Shown here piece after piece: positions 1 to 7,767 of a DNA stretch of 10,088 nt. Each line of letters starts with the position of its first letter. Position 1 is the first letter of the stretch. Under the pieces are notes generated by a model. That model saw only the letters and a list, made by a program, of their open reading frames with translations, ran no database searches and was not told the origin of the DNA. The stretch is from Bacteroides sp. (GTDB lineage: Bacteria; Bacteroidota; Bacteroidia; Bacteroidales; Bacteroidaceae). The stretch spans positions 1-10,088 of the forward strand of contig JASLCM010000007.1 in NCBI GenBank assembly GCA_030151845.1, in the 5' to 3' direction. The translations under genes and the position numbers were made by a program.

Positions 1-1226
1 GTAACATTTTCTAACACCACAATGGCATCATCCACAACCATACCTATCGCGATGGATAGTGATGAGAGAGAGATAATGTTCAATGTGTTTCCAGATATTG
101 CCAGATAAATGAATGAGGCTATCAAGGAGAGCGGTATCGTTACACAGATAATTAAAGTAGCTCGCCATCTTCCAAGGAAGAAGAACACAACAATAACCAC
201 AAAAATCAATGCATAAATTACCGTTTCCGATAAGCTATTAATAGTGTTTAGAATATTATCGGAGGTATCAACAATTACTCCTAACCTTACATCACCAGGA
301 AGCCCTTTCTGAAGCTTTGGCAAGGTCTCCATTACACGTTTAGAGATCTCTACCGAGTTTGCTCCAGACTGTTTTTGTACAATAATCATTGCACCCTGCT
401 TGCCATTATTATATGTCTCCTGAGCCCTCTCCTGTACCGAGTCGACAACCCTTGCTACATCTTTTAAGTATACATTGGCTCCATTTTGCGTTGCAACAAC
501 AATGTTATTAAGCTCATTCGCATCCTTAAATTCCCCTTCAACTCGAAGTGAGTAGGTTTCATTTCCAATATCAAAATTACCCCCTGGGATGTTTCTATTT
601 TCAGAACCTATTATAGCACTGATGGCCTCAACACTTAGATTGTAGGCTTCCAGCTTGTTGGGATCGCAATAAACTTGCAGCTCACGTTTGGGAGCACCTG
701 CTATTGAAACTGTACCTACCCCTGGAATTCTTGCCAATGGGTTAGCTACTCCATCGTCCAATATTTTATACAAAGCACTTTGACTCTCCTCTGCTTGTAC
801 TGAAAGTAGCACAATGGGGATCATATCTGTACTAAACTTGAAGATTATAGGTGTTTCTGCGTCGTCTGGAAGATAGGAGGTTATCATATCAAGCTTATCG
901 CGCACATCGTTTGTTAACACATCTACATCGTGCCCATATTCAAACTCCAAGGTTATTACAGACATATTCTCAGAAGACTTAGAACTAATGTGTTTTAAGT
1001 TACTAACTGAGTTTAATGTATTTTCTAATGGTCTAGTTACATTGTTCTCTATATCCGAGGCACTAGCCCCCGGATAAGCAGTCATAACCATAATCGTATT
1101 TGTATCTATATCTGGATACAAGTCAACTGGCAGTTTAGATAAAGAGAATAATCCAAAAATCACCACCGCTATAAAACATAGCGATGTCATAATTGGCCTC
1201 TTTACTGCTCCTTCATATAAACTCAT
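1..1226 (-). CDS. RND-family multidrug efflux permease (AcrB/HAE1-like), N-terminal part, runs off left edge
   Basis: This is the inner-membrane, proton-driven pump of a tripartite efflux system. The frame is open from an ATG at 1226 to the window edge, giving 408 codons of a protein that is usually a little over 1000 residues. Visible in order are a first membrane helix (about residues 14-30) followed by the family-typical LPVDLYPDID stretch, a periplasmic porter domain (about 40-330), and membrane helices near 336-352, 357-377 and 384-405. The last contains the paired aspartates D399-D400 in a VVDDAIVVLEN context, matching the proton-relay aspartates of AcrB helix 4. The start is supported by TTAGGAATT directly before the ATG. 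It lies 38 bp downstream of the membrane fusion protein gene on the same strand and is the last visible gene of the operon. Family assignment is firm. The substrate cannot be read from the sequence, and drug export is inferred from the family and the TetR neighbour. Confidence 0.95.
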   Translation of the reverse strand, partial: MSLYEGAVKRPIMTSLCFIAVVIFGLFSLSKLPVDLYPDIDTNTIMVMTAYPGASASDIENNVTRPLENTLNSVSNLKHISSKSSENMSVITLEFEYGHDVDVLTNDVRDKLDMITSYLPDDAETPIIFKFSTDMIPIVLLSVQAEESQSALYKILDDGVANPLARIPGVGTVSIAGAPKRELQVYCDPNKLEAYNLSVEAISAIIGSENRNIPGGNFDIGNETYSLRVEGEFKDANELNNIVVATQNGANVYLKDVARVVDSVQERAQETYNNGKQGAMIIVQKQSGANSVEISKRVMETLPKLQKGLPGDVRLGVIVDTSDNILNTINSLSETVIYALIFVVIVVFFFLGRWRATLIICVTIPLSLIASFIYLAISGNTLNIISLSSLSIAIGMVVDDAIVVLENV

Positions 1227-1264
1227 AATTCCTAACTAATTCGTTTTGTTTCTGTTATTTCTCT

Positions 1265-2284
1265 CTATTTTTCTACTTGAACCTCTATGCCATCAAGTAG
1301 TCTAGATTGGCCGGCTACCACCACTTGTGCATGGTCTTTCACTCCAGAAAGAAGCTCTATTTCTTCTCCCATTCTCCTACCTAGTTCTATTTTGCGATAA
1401 AACACTTTACCATCTTCATACACATAGATAAAGCGATCTCCTGACCCAGCCTGTTTCACTACGGCTAAATCGGGCACAACAACCCTATCCTTTGCACCTA
1501 AATCTAGAGTAGCTCTGGCAAACATCCCTGGTCTTACTTTACGATCCAAATTAGGAATCTTAATTTCAACATTAAAAGTTCGTGTTATGGGGTCTATTGT
1601 TAGATAAACTAAACTGATTTTGCCTTGAAATGACTCCTCCTTATACACATCTAATTTTATATCTACAGCCATTCCTACCTTCAGTTGGGTAAAATACTGC
1701 TCCGATACATTTATCAACAGTTTTACAGGTGTTATCTGCTCCACAACTAAGATTGGAGTTGAACCATTATATAGGTCTCCATTATCGTAGTTACGTGCGG
1801 TAACCACTCCATTTATCGGACTAACCAAAGCTGTGTTCTCTAATAGGTTGCGATAAGAGCTCTCTTTTACATCTAGAGCCATCTTAGAAGCATCCCACTC
1901 CGACTTAGAGACTCCACCTATTTTATAGAGTTCATCAACCCGCTTAAATTCAACCTGCTGGTTTTCTAACTGAAGCTTTAGTTGCTTTAAATTAGCACCA
2001 TCCATTTGAACAAGTTTTTGGCCTTTCGATACACGGTCACCCACCTCAACAGCTATTCGGTCAATTCTTACTGGGCTTGCAGGAGCAATGTTATTCTTAA
2101 CCTCTGCTTCTACTGTTGCAGTATACTCTAAAAGTTGTGGTACAGGCCTTGCTTCCACCTTAGCTAGTTTTACTACAGGCTTTGTTTCTTGATTATCAAG
2201 AGCCTCTCCTTTATTTTCTTTTTTACCACAAGAGGCTAAAAACAATAAGCTCAAGAGCATTGTCCATCCTACTAACTTCTTCAT
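1265..2284 (-). CDS. RND efflux membrane fusion protein (periplasmic adaptor lipoprotein, AcrA/MdtA-like)
   Basis: This adaptor of 339 residues links the inner-membrane RND pump to the outer-membrane channel. It begins with a lipoprotein signal peptide ending in the lipobox LASC, with C19 as the predicted lipidated cysteine, so it is probably membrane-tethered in the periplasm. Domains follow the HlyD/AcrA order: first lipoyl half (about 66-95, with VEVGDRVSKGQKL), a short coiled-coil hairpin (about 97-147), second lipoyl half (about 150-172, with SPINGVVTARNYDNGD), beta-barrel (about 185-265, with the family-typical DPITRTFNVE and RPGMFARATL) and a membrane-proximal domain to the C terminus. 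The hairpin is short, as in many RND adaptors. Only 2 bp separate it from the outer membrane gene upstream, so the genes are surely co-transcribed and probably translationally coupled. Confidence 0.95.
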   Translation of the reverse strand: MKKLVGWTMLLSLLFLASCGKKENKGEALDNQETKPVVKLAKVEARPVPQLLEYTATVEAEVKNNIAPASPVRIDRIAVEVGDRVSKGQKLVQMDGANLKQLKLQLENQQVEFKRVDELYKIGGVSKSEWDASKMALDVKESSYRNLLENTALVSPINGVVTARNYDNGDLYNGSTPILVVEQITPVKLLINVSEQYFTQLKVGMAVDIKLDVYKEESFQGKISLVYLTIDPITRTFNVEIKIPNLDRKVRPGMFARATLDLGAKDRVVVPDLAVVKQAGSGDRFIYVYEDGKVFYRKIELGRRMGEEIELLSGVKDHAQVVVAGQSRLLDGIEVQVEK

Positions 2285-2286
2285 TT

Positions 2287-3654
2287 TTATTTATTCTTTA
2301 TTGTTGACTTATTTATTCCTAATACCTTATCTAATTCTGCTTTTGCTATCAAGTAGTCGTAAATTGACTGATTGTATGTTAAACTGGCTTCAGTTAGTGC
2401 TACTTCAGAGTCATTAAGCTCTAAGATAGTACCTTTTCCAACCTCATAGCGTTTCTGCGCTATATCTCTACCTTTCTGTGCTTGAAGAATCCCCTCTTTA
2501 TTACTCATCACTTGCTCACTGCTTGCACTCATATTATCCAAGTAGCTTTGAACTTGCATATCTACTTTCCGCTCAATATCGGTTCTGGTGTATGCCATTT
2601 GCTGCAACTGAACCTTAGCTTGTTTGCTTTTTGCATAACTACTCGCTTTAAAAAGAGGAATTGATAGATTTACTGCAATAGAAGATGAAGGATACCATCT
2701 ATAGTGCGCTATTCTAAAATCATCATTCATAGACAGATAAGTATAATTAAAAGAGGCAGAAAGTTGAGGTAGGTAATTGGTACGCTGCAACTTTACATTT
2801 TCACTCAAGATTTTTGTATTTAGATCCAGCTGCATTAAATCACTGTTATTCGAGAGATCAAAAGCAGATCGATCTAGAATTTCACCATACATTGTAGCTT
2901 CATAATGACTTAAGTTATCTGTAATAGCTACATCATACTCTGAGGAGATTCCCATCAAAACTTTAAGTTGTAATTTTGCAAGATTTACACCATTCTTAGC
3001 AGAGACTACCGATGGTTTTATGTTTCTAACCTGCACCTCTGCACGTATTTTATCGTACTCACTAACACTCCCTTGCTTATACTTAGCCTCAACTACATCG
3101 AAGTTTGCTTTAGCTTGATTATAACTTTTCAGCAAAACCTCATAGCTATCTTGGGTTAATAATACCTGATAGTAAGCCTTTGTTACCTCATTTATAAGGT
3201 CAATCTCTGAAGCTCGAGCTTTCTCCACAGCAAGTTCAAGATCGGCTTTTGACATATTAATACTTTTATAGAGAGCTGGAGCAAATATAGGGAAATTAAT
3301 AACTAAGCCTCCATTATAGGTGTTATCACGTCCAACCTCTATAGTAGTACTCTCTCCACCAAACTCCATAGCCATTTTTTGCTTTTTAATAGCTCTTGAG
3401 TAAGAACCTTGTAAAGAGACCTCTGGAATTAATCCTCCTATAGCCTCTCTTCGCTGCGCTTTTTTAAGCTCGATTTCCTGTCCAGCTACTTGAATCGTTG
3501 GATTTTTAGACACTGCTATATCCAGCGCTTGTTCTAAGTTCAGGTTTAGAACCTCTCCCTGCATTTGTGCAAAAAGTGATGCTGTTGGTAAGCAGAGCAT
3601 ACCAACTAGTGCTAAGCTGGTTATCATCTTCTTAAAATAAACCATCATTTTCAT
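2287..3654 (-). CDS. TolC-like outer membrane efflux protein
   Basis: This is the outer-membrane and periplasmic channel of the efflux complex, 455 residues, a normal length for the TolC/OprM family. A signal peptide covers about residues 1-29, with likely cleavage in SLFA-QMQ. C21 lies in the hydrophobic part but is preceded by Leu rather than Gly/Ala/Ser, so it is not a lipobox. The protein shows the internal duplication of the family: a first repeat opening LNLEQALDIAVSKNP (about 38-52) with IGGLIPEVSLQGSYSR, and a second starting near 263 with TNYLPQLSASFNY (about 292-304). Each repeat ends in a long helix with an A..(R/K)Y..G......D pattern (about 178-205 and 395-420). An ATG at 3654 is used here; Met3 or Met4 could also serve. 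It follows the repressor gene after 9 bp and precedes the adaptor gene by 2 bp. Confidence 0.94.
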   Translation of the reverse strand: MKMMVYFKKMITSLALVGMLCLPTASLFAQMQGEVLNLNLEQALDIAVSKNPTIQVAGQEIELKKAQRREAIGGLIPEVSLQGSYSRAIKKQKMAMEFGGESTTIEVGRDNTYNGGLVINFPIFAPALYKSINMSKADLELAVEKARASEIDLINEVTKAYYQVLLTQDSYEVLLKSYNQAKANFDVVEAKYKQGSVSEYDKIRAEVQVRNIKPSVVSAKNGVNLAKLQLKVLMGISSEYDVAITDNLSHYEATMYGEILDRSAFDLSNNSDLMQLDLNTKILSENVKLQRTNYLPQLSASFNYTYLSMNDDFRIAHYRWYPSSSIAVNLSIPLFKASSYAKSKQAKVQLQQMAYTRTDIERKVDMQVQSYLDNMSASSEQVMSNKEGILQAQKGRDIAQKRYEVGKGTILELNDSEVALTEASLTYNQSIYDYLIAKAELDKVLGINKSTIKNK

Positions 3655-3663
3655 TCTGTTTTT

Positions 3664-4299
3664 TTATTTAATCTCTTTTCTACTTGACTCATCTTTATAC
3701 TGTTCTATCAACTCATCCAAAAGAGTTAACCCTTTTAGTGTTGATATTCCACGTATGTATGTAAAAATTATAGCTTCATACACTTCCGCAAAAGAGTACC
3801 CTCTATAGATGTTTGTATTGGTTAATACATCCAACTGCTCTCTTATTAAAAGGTCCATTATGTCGAAATTGATATCGCTCCTCAACAACCCCTGTTCAAT
3901 TCCCGCCTTAAAAAATCGAATAGATTCTTCTCTATACTCTTTGTTGTAATCTTTCACCATTCGATACACCTTTGGATATTTGCGTAAATCTTCAAAAAAG
4001 AGTTTATTTACTTTGAGCAACTGTTTCATTCTTCGCTTAAAAGCCAATAAGATAATCTCTATCACATTGTCTGTTTGCTGCACTACACGATGCATATAAA
4101 TATCCATCCTCCTCTGATCTTCGATTATACATTCAACCAAGAGGGACTCTTTATCTTTAAACAATTCATAAATTGTTCTTTTGGACATAGCGATGGAGCT
4201 TGCAATATCATCCATTCGTACTCCCTTTATTCCTCGTTGGATAAAAGCTTTCGAAGCTGCTCTTATCACCTTTTTCTTTAATCCATCTTTATGATTCAT
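3664..4299 (-). CDS. TetR/AcrR-family transcriptional repressor, likely local regulator of the efflux operon
   Basis: This is a one-domain DNA-binding regulator with a C-terminal ligand/dimerisation domain, 211 residues from the ATG at 4299, a typical TetR length. The N-terminal helix-turn-helix is clear: helix 1 around VIRAASKAFIQRGI, then RMDDIASSIAMSKRTIYELF (about residues 28-47) followed by KDKESLL, the classic end of the TetR DNA-binding domain. The rest is helical with no recognisable ligand motif, as usual for this family. An in-frame TTG at 4311 would add four residues (read as MIQK); I prefer the ATG because neither site has a convincing ribosome binding site and the TetR domain begins after it. 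It is the first gene of the operon that encodes the outer membrane channel, adaptor and pump. A perfect inverted repeat lies just upstream, which suggests autoregulation. Confidence 0.93.
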   Translation of the reverse strand: MNHKDGLKKKVIRAASKAFIQRGIKGVRMDDIASSIAMSKRTIYELFKDKESLLVECIIEDQRRMDIYMHRVVQQTDNVIEIILLAFKRRMKQLLKVNKLFFEDLRKYPKVYRMVKDYNKEYREESIRFFKAGIEQGLLRSDINFDIMDLLIREQLDVLTNTNIYRGYSFAEVYEAIIFTYIRGISTLKGLTLLDELIEQYKDESSRKEIK

Positions 4300-4330
4300 C
4301 TTTTGTATCAAAATTCAACAACATTGGGAA

Positions 4331-4338
4331 CAAAGATA
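4331..4338 (-). promoter_or_regulatory. Predicted -7 promoter element (TATCTTTG) of the tetR-efflux operon
   Basis: Read on the minus strand these bases are TATCTTTG, an exact match to the Bacteroidota -7 consensus TAnnTTTG. It lies about 32 bp upstream of the repressor ATG, giving a short leader. No exact TTTG -33 element sits at the usual distance; the best is an ATTG inside the adjoining inverted repeat (4354-4357), spaced 15 bp, which is short. The role is inferred from the motif match and position. Confidence 0.5.
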
Positions 4339-4341
4339 GAT

Positions 4342-4371
4342 AGAAAACTATTTCAATTAAAATAGTTTTCT
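4342..4371. promoter_or_regulatory. Perfect 12-bp inverted repeat, candidate TetR operator
   Basis: The left arm AGAAAACTATTT (4342-4353) and the right arm AAATAGTTTTCT (4360-4371) are exact reverse complements separated by the 6-bp spacer CAATTA. The size (30 bp) and dyad symmetry suit the binding site of a dimeric repressor, or of two dimers. Its near edge is 3 bp upstream of the predicted -7 element of the repressor gene, so it covers the place where the -33 region must be, and bound protein would block RNA polymerase. The neighbouring TetR protein is the natural candidate to bind. The symmetry is seen directly; the binding partner is inferred. Confidence 0.65.
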
Positions 4372-4569
4372 CCATAAAGCGATATATTTTACTTATTTTA
4401 TACATTTATGTGTACCGATAAAGAACACTTAACAGTAAAGTTTAGTTTTCAAAAGGAAACAGAAAGTTTCAATACAAAAAATAAGGAGTTAGTTCATTGA
4501 TAATAGAAGAAGTAAGCTCTACAAATTGCACAGCGTGAAATAGCTTATTATTTATCGACCTACTTTCTT

Positions 4570-4598
4570 TTTGCTTAAATTTACTTAGCTTACATTTG
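4570..4598 (+). promoter_or_regulatory. Bacteroidota-type promoter upstream of the mutS-like gene
   Basis: TTTG at 4570-4573 is followed after 17 bp by TACATTTG at 4591-4598, an exact match to the Bacteroidota -33 TTTG / -7 TAnnTTTG arrangement. The ATG of the MutS-like gene follows 17 bp after the element, so the transcript would have a leader of only about a dozen bases. No strong Shine-Dalgarno sequence is present, which is common in this phylum. Confidence 0.6.
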
Positions 4599-4615
4599 CT
4601 AAAAATCTTATTGTA

Positions 4616-6421
4616 ATGAAAAATTCAAGAAAACACATATTTCAGAATTACCTCAAGAATAAAGAGAAAAATGAGCTCTTACTAAAGAAAGAGAATAAAA
4701 GAATTTGGTTGATTAGTCTCGTCCGTGTACTACTCTTTATGCTCTTCTTTTCTTTGCTCTTTTACTATAGAAAAGAGACAGTAACCTCGCTTTTTGCTGG
4801 ATTTCTTCTCTTTTTAGGGTGCTTCTGGATGTTGGTTAAAATACATGCAAGGCATTTTAAAAAAGCGAACTACCTTTCTCATAAAATCAAAAAGTACGCC
4901 AATGAAATAGAGTCTATGCAATTAAATCTTAGCGCCTTTGACAAAGCCACTGATGCTATTGACCCAACACACGACTACACTTATGACTTGGATGTTTTTG
5001 GCAACCAATCTCTTTTCCAACTTCTCAACAGAACAACCACACCGAGTGGTAGAGAAACATTAATTCATTGGCTAAACAACCACTTAACCAGTAAAAGTGA
5101 AATTATCGACAGGCAGGAGGCAGTTAAGGAGCTTTCTAGGCTAAACACATTTAGAGAGGAACTCTATATTTATGGTAAAATGGCAGATTTTGAGAAGGAG
5201 TCATCCAAAAAGTCTATACTCAACTGGAACAATAGTTCACCTTTTTTTCCTGAGAAGCTTAAATTTCTGCCCAAAATGGCTTTTTTAATAAATACAATCT
5301 CTTTTGTACTGGCTTGGTTCTCAATTATTAGTCCCAATTTAGCAGGAACGATATATATAACTATACTCATTGTTAGTTTTGGCTTTTCTAAACAGATCGC
5401 ATTGTTAAAAGATTCTTATGGGAAAGAGGTGAAGCAAATGCAGGCCTATAGTAAACAACTTCGACTGATAGAGGGGATAAACAGCAGTTCAAAACTACTG
5501 ACTCGGAAAAAAGAGACGTTGCTTAAGGAAAAGGCTTCTACTCAGATTAATCGGCTATCCAAATTAATGGATATTCTAGAGCAAAATGAGAATCTCTTTG
5601 TCGCACTCCTCATGAATGGTCTTTTTTTAGGAAATCTCTACTATGCTCTTCGAATTGAGCAATGGAAAAAAAACAATGGAAATTCAATTAAAGAGTGGCT
5701 ACTTACCCTTGGAGAGATAGAGGCTCTCTCCTCTCTGGCCACCTACTCCTATAATAATCCTAACTTCACTTTCCCCATCATACAAGAAGAGCCTTTTCTC
5801 TGCAAGGGAGTTGCGATGGGACATCCCCTTATTGCTCATGAGCAATGTGTTTGCAACGATTTAACCCTTCCCAGTTCTCCTTATTTTGCAATTGTAACTG
5901 GTGCTAATATGGCTGGAAAAAGTACCTATCTAAGGACAGTTGGAATAAACTATCTGCTAGCGTGTATAGGAGCACCAGTCTATGCCAAAGAGCTAACCAT
6001 TACTCCACAGCACTTAATGACCAGTCTTCGTACAACAGACTCACTCGTTGCTAATGAGTCTTATTTCTTTGCAGAACTAAAAAAACTACAACGTATTATT
6101 CTGAAATTAGAGGCTGGGGATAAACTTTTTATCATTTTAGATGAAATTTTAAAAGGTACAAACTCGATAGATAAGCAAAAAGGTTCTTTGGCCTTAATGA
6201 AGCAGTTTATACGTCTAAAAGCGAATGGAATCATTGCGACTCATGACCTCATTTTGGGAGATCTGGAGAAGCAGTTTCCTAATCATATTAAAAACTTCTG
6301 TTTCGAAGCAGATATTGAGGGTGACTCCCTCTCTTTCTCCTATAAAATAGAGTCGGGTGTTGCAAAAAATATGAATGCCTGCTTTTTAATGAAGAAGATG
6401 GGAATAGCAATTGTTGATTGA
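4616..6421 (+). CDS. Membrane-anchored MutS-like ATPase (no mismatch-recognition domain)
   Basis: This protein of 601 residues ends in a complete MutS ATPase domain: Walker A TGANMAGKST (428-437), the composite-site signature DSLVANESYFFAEL (475-488), Walker B KLFIILDE (503-510) and the switch-like ATHD (541-544). Before it is a MutS core/connector segment (about 124-153, with DVFGNQSLFQLLNRTTTPSG). The N-terminal mismatch-binding and connector domains of true MutS (about 850 residues) are missing, and there is no C-terminal Smr nuclease. Instead there are hydrophobic stretches that look like membrane helices at about 30-51, 56-76, 219-238, 242-258 and a weaker one at 326-344. Proteins of this build are commonly annotated as MutS-related in Bacteroidota; their role is unknown to me, and mismatch repair is unlikely. 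It has its own promoter, is divergent from the efflux operon and lies 185 bp before holB on the same strand. Confidence 0.85.
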   Translation: MKNSRKHIFQNYLKNKEKNELLLKKENKRIWLISLVRVLLFMLFFSLLFYYRKETVTSLFAGFLLFLGCFWMLVKIHARHFKKANYLSHKIKKYANEIESMQLNLSAFDKATDAIDPTHDYTYDLDVFGNQSLFQLLNRTTTPSGRETLIHWLNNHLTSKSEIIDRQEAVKELSRLNTFREELYIYGKMADFEKESSKKSILNWNNSSPFFPEKLKFLPKMAFLINTISFVLAWFSIISPNLAGTIYITILIVSFGFSKQIALLKDSYGKEVKQMQAYSKQLRLIEGINSSSKLLTRKKETLLKEKASTQINRLSKLMDILEQNENLFVALLMNGLFLGNLYYALRIEQWKKNNGNSIKEWLLTLGEIEALSSLATYSYNNPNFTFPIIQEEPFLCKGVAMGHPLIAHEQCVCNDLTLPSSPYFAIVTGANMAGKSTYLRTVGINYLLACIGAPVYAKELTITPQHLMTSLRTTDSLVANESYFFAELKKLQRIILKLEAGDKLFIILDEILKGTNSIDKQKGSLALMKQFIRLKANGIIATHDLILGDLEKQFPNHIKNFCFEADIEGDSLSFSYKIESGVAKNMNACFLMKKMGIAIVD

Positions 6422-6470
6422 GAAAGTCATTTTAATTCTAAATTATAAAAGAACCTATCTTGCTTTTTTG

Positions 6471-6478
6471 TATTTTTG
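6471..6478 (+). promoter_or_regulatory. Weak candidate -7 element (TATTTTTG) upstream of holB
   Basis: TATTTTTG matches TAnnTTTG and lies in the 185-bp gap between the MutS-like gene and holB, about 128 bp before the holB ATG. No TTTG is found at the expected -33 distance, and the surrounding sequence is T-rich, so a chance match is quite possible. The rest of this gap shows only a small palindrome (GAATC-AA-GATTC, 6545-6556) and no clear terminator. Confidence 0.25.
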
Positions 6479-6606
6479 TATAAAGAATAATCGGTTTTAA
6501 AGTAGTTTCTGCTTCTTTTCTCCATCTCATCTTATTATTTTATCGAATCAAGATTCAGTATTTTGCAATAGATGGGAAAAGAATAACCAATAAGAAAGGC
6601 AACAAG

Positions 6607-7731
6607 ATGTTTTTTAAAGATATTGTAGGACAAGAAGAACTTAAGAATAGATTGATAAAAGATATTCGAGCAGGTAGAATTCCACATGCTCAACTCTTCG
6701 TTGGTCCTATGGGACATGGAGGGTTCCCAATCGCCTTGGCTTATGCACAATACCTAAACTGCACCAACCCATCTAACTTGGACTCATGTGGTGTTTGCCC
6801 ATCCTGTGTTAAATATAAAAAGCTAGTACATCCTGACCTGCATTTTGTTTTTCCTATTTTAAAATCGTCTAAGCCCAAATGTGAACTTTGTGATGATGTT
6901 CTTCCCCTTTGGAGAGAATTTGTTACTGCAAACCCTTATCTCTCGTTTGATTCTTGGATTAGAGCACTTAACATAGGCAATGGGCAACCTCAAATTTACA
7001 GCAAGGAGAGTGATGAACTAATACGTAAACTTGGATTAAAAGCAAGTGAAGGAGGATATAAGGTTGTTCTTATTTGGTTACCTGAGAAAATGAATATAGC
7101 TTGTGCAAATAAGCTACTTAAGCTTTTTGAGGAACCTCCTGTTAAGACTGTCTTTCTATTAATTGCAGAGGAAACAGAACATATGCTACCTACAGTCTTG
7201 AGCAGGACGCAACAACTCTTTATTCCACCGATCTTAGAGGCTGATCTTTTACAAAACCTTATAGAGGTCCATAAAGTAGATGCCGAGCAAAGTAGCAAAA
7301 TTGTTCAGCAGGCTGGTGGAAATTTAAGTTTCGCTTTAGAAATGCTTAAAATAGAGCACGAATCTGAAGAATTCTTTAAGCTCTTTGTGAAATTAATGCG
7401 TCTAGCTTATCTTAGAAGCGTAAAAGAGATAAAAAAATGGAGTGAAGAGGTGGCCAGCTGGGGGAGAGAAAAACAAAAGAGTTTTCTTCAATTTTCGCAA
7501 AGGATGGTTAGAGAGAGCTTTATTTTCAACTTCAACCAACCTGAATTAAACTATTTGACTCAAATGGAACAGGGGTTTGCGTCCAACTTTTCTCCTTTTA
7601 TAAATGAAAGAAATGTTACCTCTATCTCAAGAGAGTTAAGCGAAGCAGAGAGACATATAGAACAAAACGTTAACGCAAAGATGGTTTTTTTTGACTTTTC
7701 ATTAAAAATGATTGTACTGTTGAGACAGTAG
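6607..7731 (+). CDS. holB: DNA polymerase III delta' subunit (clamp loader)
   Basis: This is the non-catalytic AAA+ subunit of the clamp loader, which helps open and place the sliding clamp during replication; 374 residues. It opens with FKDIVGQEELKNRL, typical of DnaX/HolB proteins. The P-loop position reads GPMGHGGF (33-40) and lacks the Walker lysine, as expected for delta', which does not hydrolyse ATP. Four cysteines C52, C61, C64 and C67 show the 9-3-3 spacing of the clamp-loader zinc site. Further on come ANKLLKLFEEPP (167-178) and LPTVLSRTQQLF (194-205), the sensor/arginine-finger region, here SRTQ instead of the common SRCQ. Relative to the E. coli protein there is an insert around 83-130 with an extra CxxC (C92, C95). 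The ATG at 6607 is preceded by AAAGG at about 9 bp. ricT follows after 36 bp, the same neighbour order as in B. subtilis. Confidence 0.92.
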   Translation: MFFKDIVGQEELKNRLIKDIRAGRIPHAQLFVGPMGHGGFPIALAYAQYLNCTNPSNLDSCGVCPSCVKYKKLVHPDLHFVFPILKSSKPKCELCDDVLPLWREFVTANPYLSFDSWIRALNIGNGQPQIYSKESDELIRKLGLKASEGGYKVVLIWLPEKMNIACANKLLKLFEEPPVKTVFLLIAEETEHMLPTVLSRTQQLFIPPILEADLLQNLIEVHKVDAEQSSKIVQQAGGNLSFALEMLKIEHESEEFFKLFVKLMRLAYLRSVKEIKKWSEEVASWGREKQKSFLQFSQRMVRESFIFNFNQPELNYLTQMEQGFASNFSPFINERNVTSISRELSEAERHIEQNVNAKMVFFDFSLKMIVLLRQ

Positions 7732-7767
7732 TAACCACACTTTTGCAAAACTAAACTCATATAAAGA

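Larger units (their letters stand above)
4312..4615. other. Divergent intergenic control region between the TetR operon and the mutS-like gene
   Basis: This gap of 304 bp separates two divergently read genes. The part next to the repressor holds a -7-type promoter element (minus strand, 4331-4338) and a perfect inverted repeat (4342-4371). The part next to the MutS-like gene holds a TTTG/TAnnTTTG promoter (plus strand, 4570-4598). The roughly 200 bp in between are very AT-rich. I see no convincing gene, RNA or further repeat there, only a short palindrome GAAAGTTTC and a 30-codon open frame without ribosome binding site. Confidence 0.7.

Noticed and set aside
1..4311. Efflux operon as a new type of system
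   Set aside because: All four genes fit known families in a common order; apart from the operator there is nothing unusual.
4342..4371. Inverted repeat as an intrinsic terminator
   Set aside because: It lies upstream of both flanking genes, the stem is AT-rich and no U-run follows; an operator fits better.
4408..4500. A 30-codon open frame starting MCTDKEHLTV in the intergenic region
   Set aside because: No ribosome binding site, no recognisable family, only an imperfect promoter-like sequence (TACATTTA) overlapping its start; expected by chance in AT-rich DNA.
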